From Sorangium cellulosum (GTDB lineage: Bacteria; Myxococcota_A; Polyangia; Polyangiales; Polyangiaceae): DNA of 64,000 nt. A program made the translations under genes and the position numbers. Of the stretch, positions 63,360-64,000 are shown one piece after another. The stretch spans positions 10,053,501 to 10,117,500 of the forward strand of contig NZ_CP012670.1 in NCBI RefSeq assembly GCF_004135735.1. Reading direction: 5' to 3'. The notes beneath the pieces are model-generated. The model saw only the letters and a program-made list of their open reading frames with translations, did not search any database and was not told the origin of the DNA. How positions within the stretch are numbered: the first letter of the stretch is position 1; each line of letters starts with the position of its first letter.

Positions 63360-63491
63360 GCGCTGCTCCTCCGGGTCCTGTCGCCGACCCGAGCCACTCG
63401 ACGCGACCCTCGAAATCGCCGGGCGTCCCTCCGTCGGCCTCGCTCTCGGCCGATCCCTCCCGACACCACCTCGATCCGCCCCCCAGCCGCC

Positions 63492-63779
63492 CTACCTCCG
63501 CGCGTTCGGGTCCTCGGGGAACGGCGACCGGTTGTCGTTCGACGACGCCGCGAAGAAGCTGGCGAGACAGGGCTCATGGCCGGAGATCGACCGGTGGGTC
63601 CCCGTCTCCGCCGCCACCACAAGCACCCGCTTGCCGGCCCGGCCTGGCTCGTTGGCGACGATCGCGCCGGCAATGCCGGTGCCCACGATCACGGCACCGT
63701 AGCCGTCATCGGCGGCCGCCGTCCCGGCGTCCGTCTGCAGCGCCGCGTCGATTCTGAACAGCACGTCGCGCTCTCCCAA
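63492..63779 (-). pseudogene. GMC-type FAD oxidoreductase remnant
   Basis: Only an N-terminal piece: YGAVIVGTGIAGAIVANEPG is the FAD-binding Rossmann start of a GMC oxidoreductase (normally about 500-570 aa). The following part ends at SPFPEDPNARR and a stop. The 132 bp on to the debranching gene do not continue it in another frame that I can support. Likely the residue of a deletion. The start may be TTG at 63779 or GTG at 63764. Confidence 0.7.
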
Positions 63780-64000
63780 TGTATTGAATGTCCCCTTGAC
63801 GTCCTAAATCAGAAGCCATCGGTCGCTGTCAAGATCTTCCTTGTATCGGTCTCGTGACACGGGGATCGACGCTGCTGCCGCGATGATGAGCGCGGGTGGA
63901 TGCACCATTGAGGCGCACCCCGGCGTCTGCGCGTGGATGCAGCGCGTCCGGTCCGCCTGTCAGCAAGTGGAGAATGAATTCCACCTCCAAAGAATCATTG
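63780..64000. other. Right-edge intergenic sequence
   Basis: About 220 bp, less GC-rich than average, no coding or structural signal seen. A gene beyond the window could begin here. Confidence 0.5.

Overview
The window is very G+C-rich DNA, with dense coding on both strands and almost every third codon position G or C. It carries many lipoproteins with short lipoboxes, Gly/Pro/Ala-rich tails, a trypsin-like protease with a Cys-plus-TM-plus-Arg sorting tail, FHA/zinc-ribbon and DUF2169 proteins, and orphan PAS/GAF histidine kinases. Together these point to a myxobacterium, most likely of the Sorangium/Polyangium type. This is inferred from gene style; no rRNA or tRNA gene is present to settle it.

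Layout. 1-10.5 kb: partial HAD phosphatase, APS/PAPS reductase, ArsA-type ATPase, nicotinate phosphoribosyltransferase-like enzyme, MlaE permease, a lower-GC two-gene HEPN module, tsaE and two envelope proteins. 10.6-15.8 kb: sdhCAB followed 17 bp later by a nucleotidyltransferase-fold gene overlapping an unknown partner. 15.8-22 kb: lipoprotein, orphan livH-livK, and an overlapping protease/BtuF-like/tlyA unit. 22-28.3 kb: comEC, B12-type radical SAM protein, two thioredoxin-fold proteins and a GbsR/MarR regulator. 28.4-33.6 kb: a type VI secretion-associated set (VgrG, DUF2169, double FHA). 33.7-42.4 kb: signal-peptidase-like protein, trypsin-like lipoprotein, then a co-directional run ending with proB, an ABC-like protein lacking the Walker A lysine, an SppA fused to a beta-barrel-like domain, and a DUF2505-like protein. 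42.5-44.9 kb: an accessory pocket with two small exported proteins, little other coding and a perfect 31-bp inverted repeat. 45-64 kb: DTW protein, lipoproteins, diguanylate cyclase, CPBP protein, two orphan sensor kinases, pirin, glycogen debranching enzyme and a truncated GMC oxidoreductase remnant.

The most unusual content is non-coding. Five intergenic elements (593-710, 16438-16567, 18917-19050, 27434-27495, 51712-51841) share a nearly constant ~58-nt core. In three of them the core sits between arms of 30-36 bp that are perfectly complementary within each copy but differ between copies. The core itself holds an inner 8-bp hairpin. All five lie just 3' of a gene. One copy has lost its stem and another is slightly degraded, so the set looks like different stages of an element's life. 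A separate 125-bp imperfect hairpin overlaps the stop of the GbsR gene. Several minisatellites, coding and non-coding, all have repeat units divisible by three (42, 24, 18, 45, 18 and 21 bp).

Two small gene pairs look like candidate toxin-antitoxin or defence modules: a HEPN protein with an RNxxxH motif plus a 153-aa partner (5345-6393), and a GS...DxD nucleotidyltransferase-fold protein plus a 316-aa partner (14331-15837).
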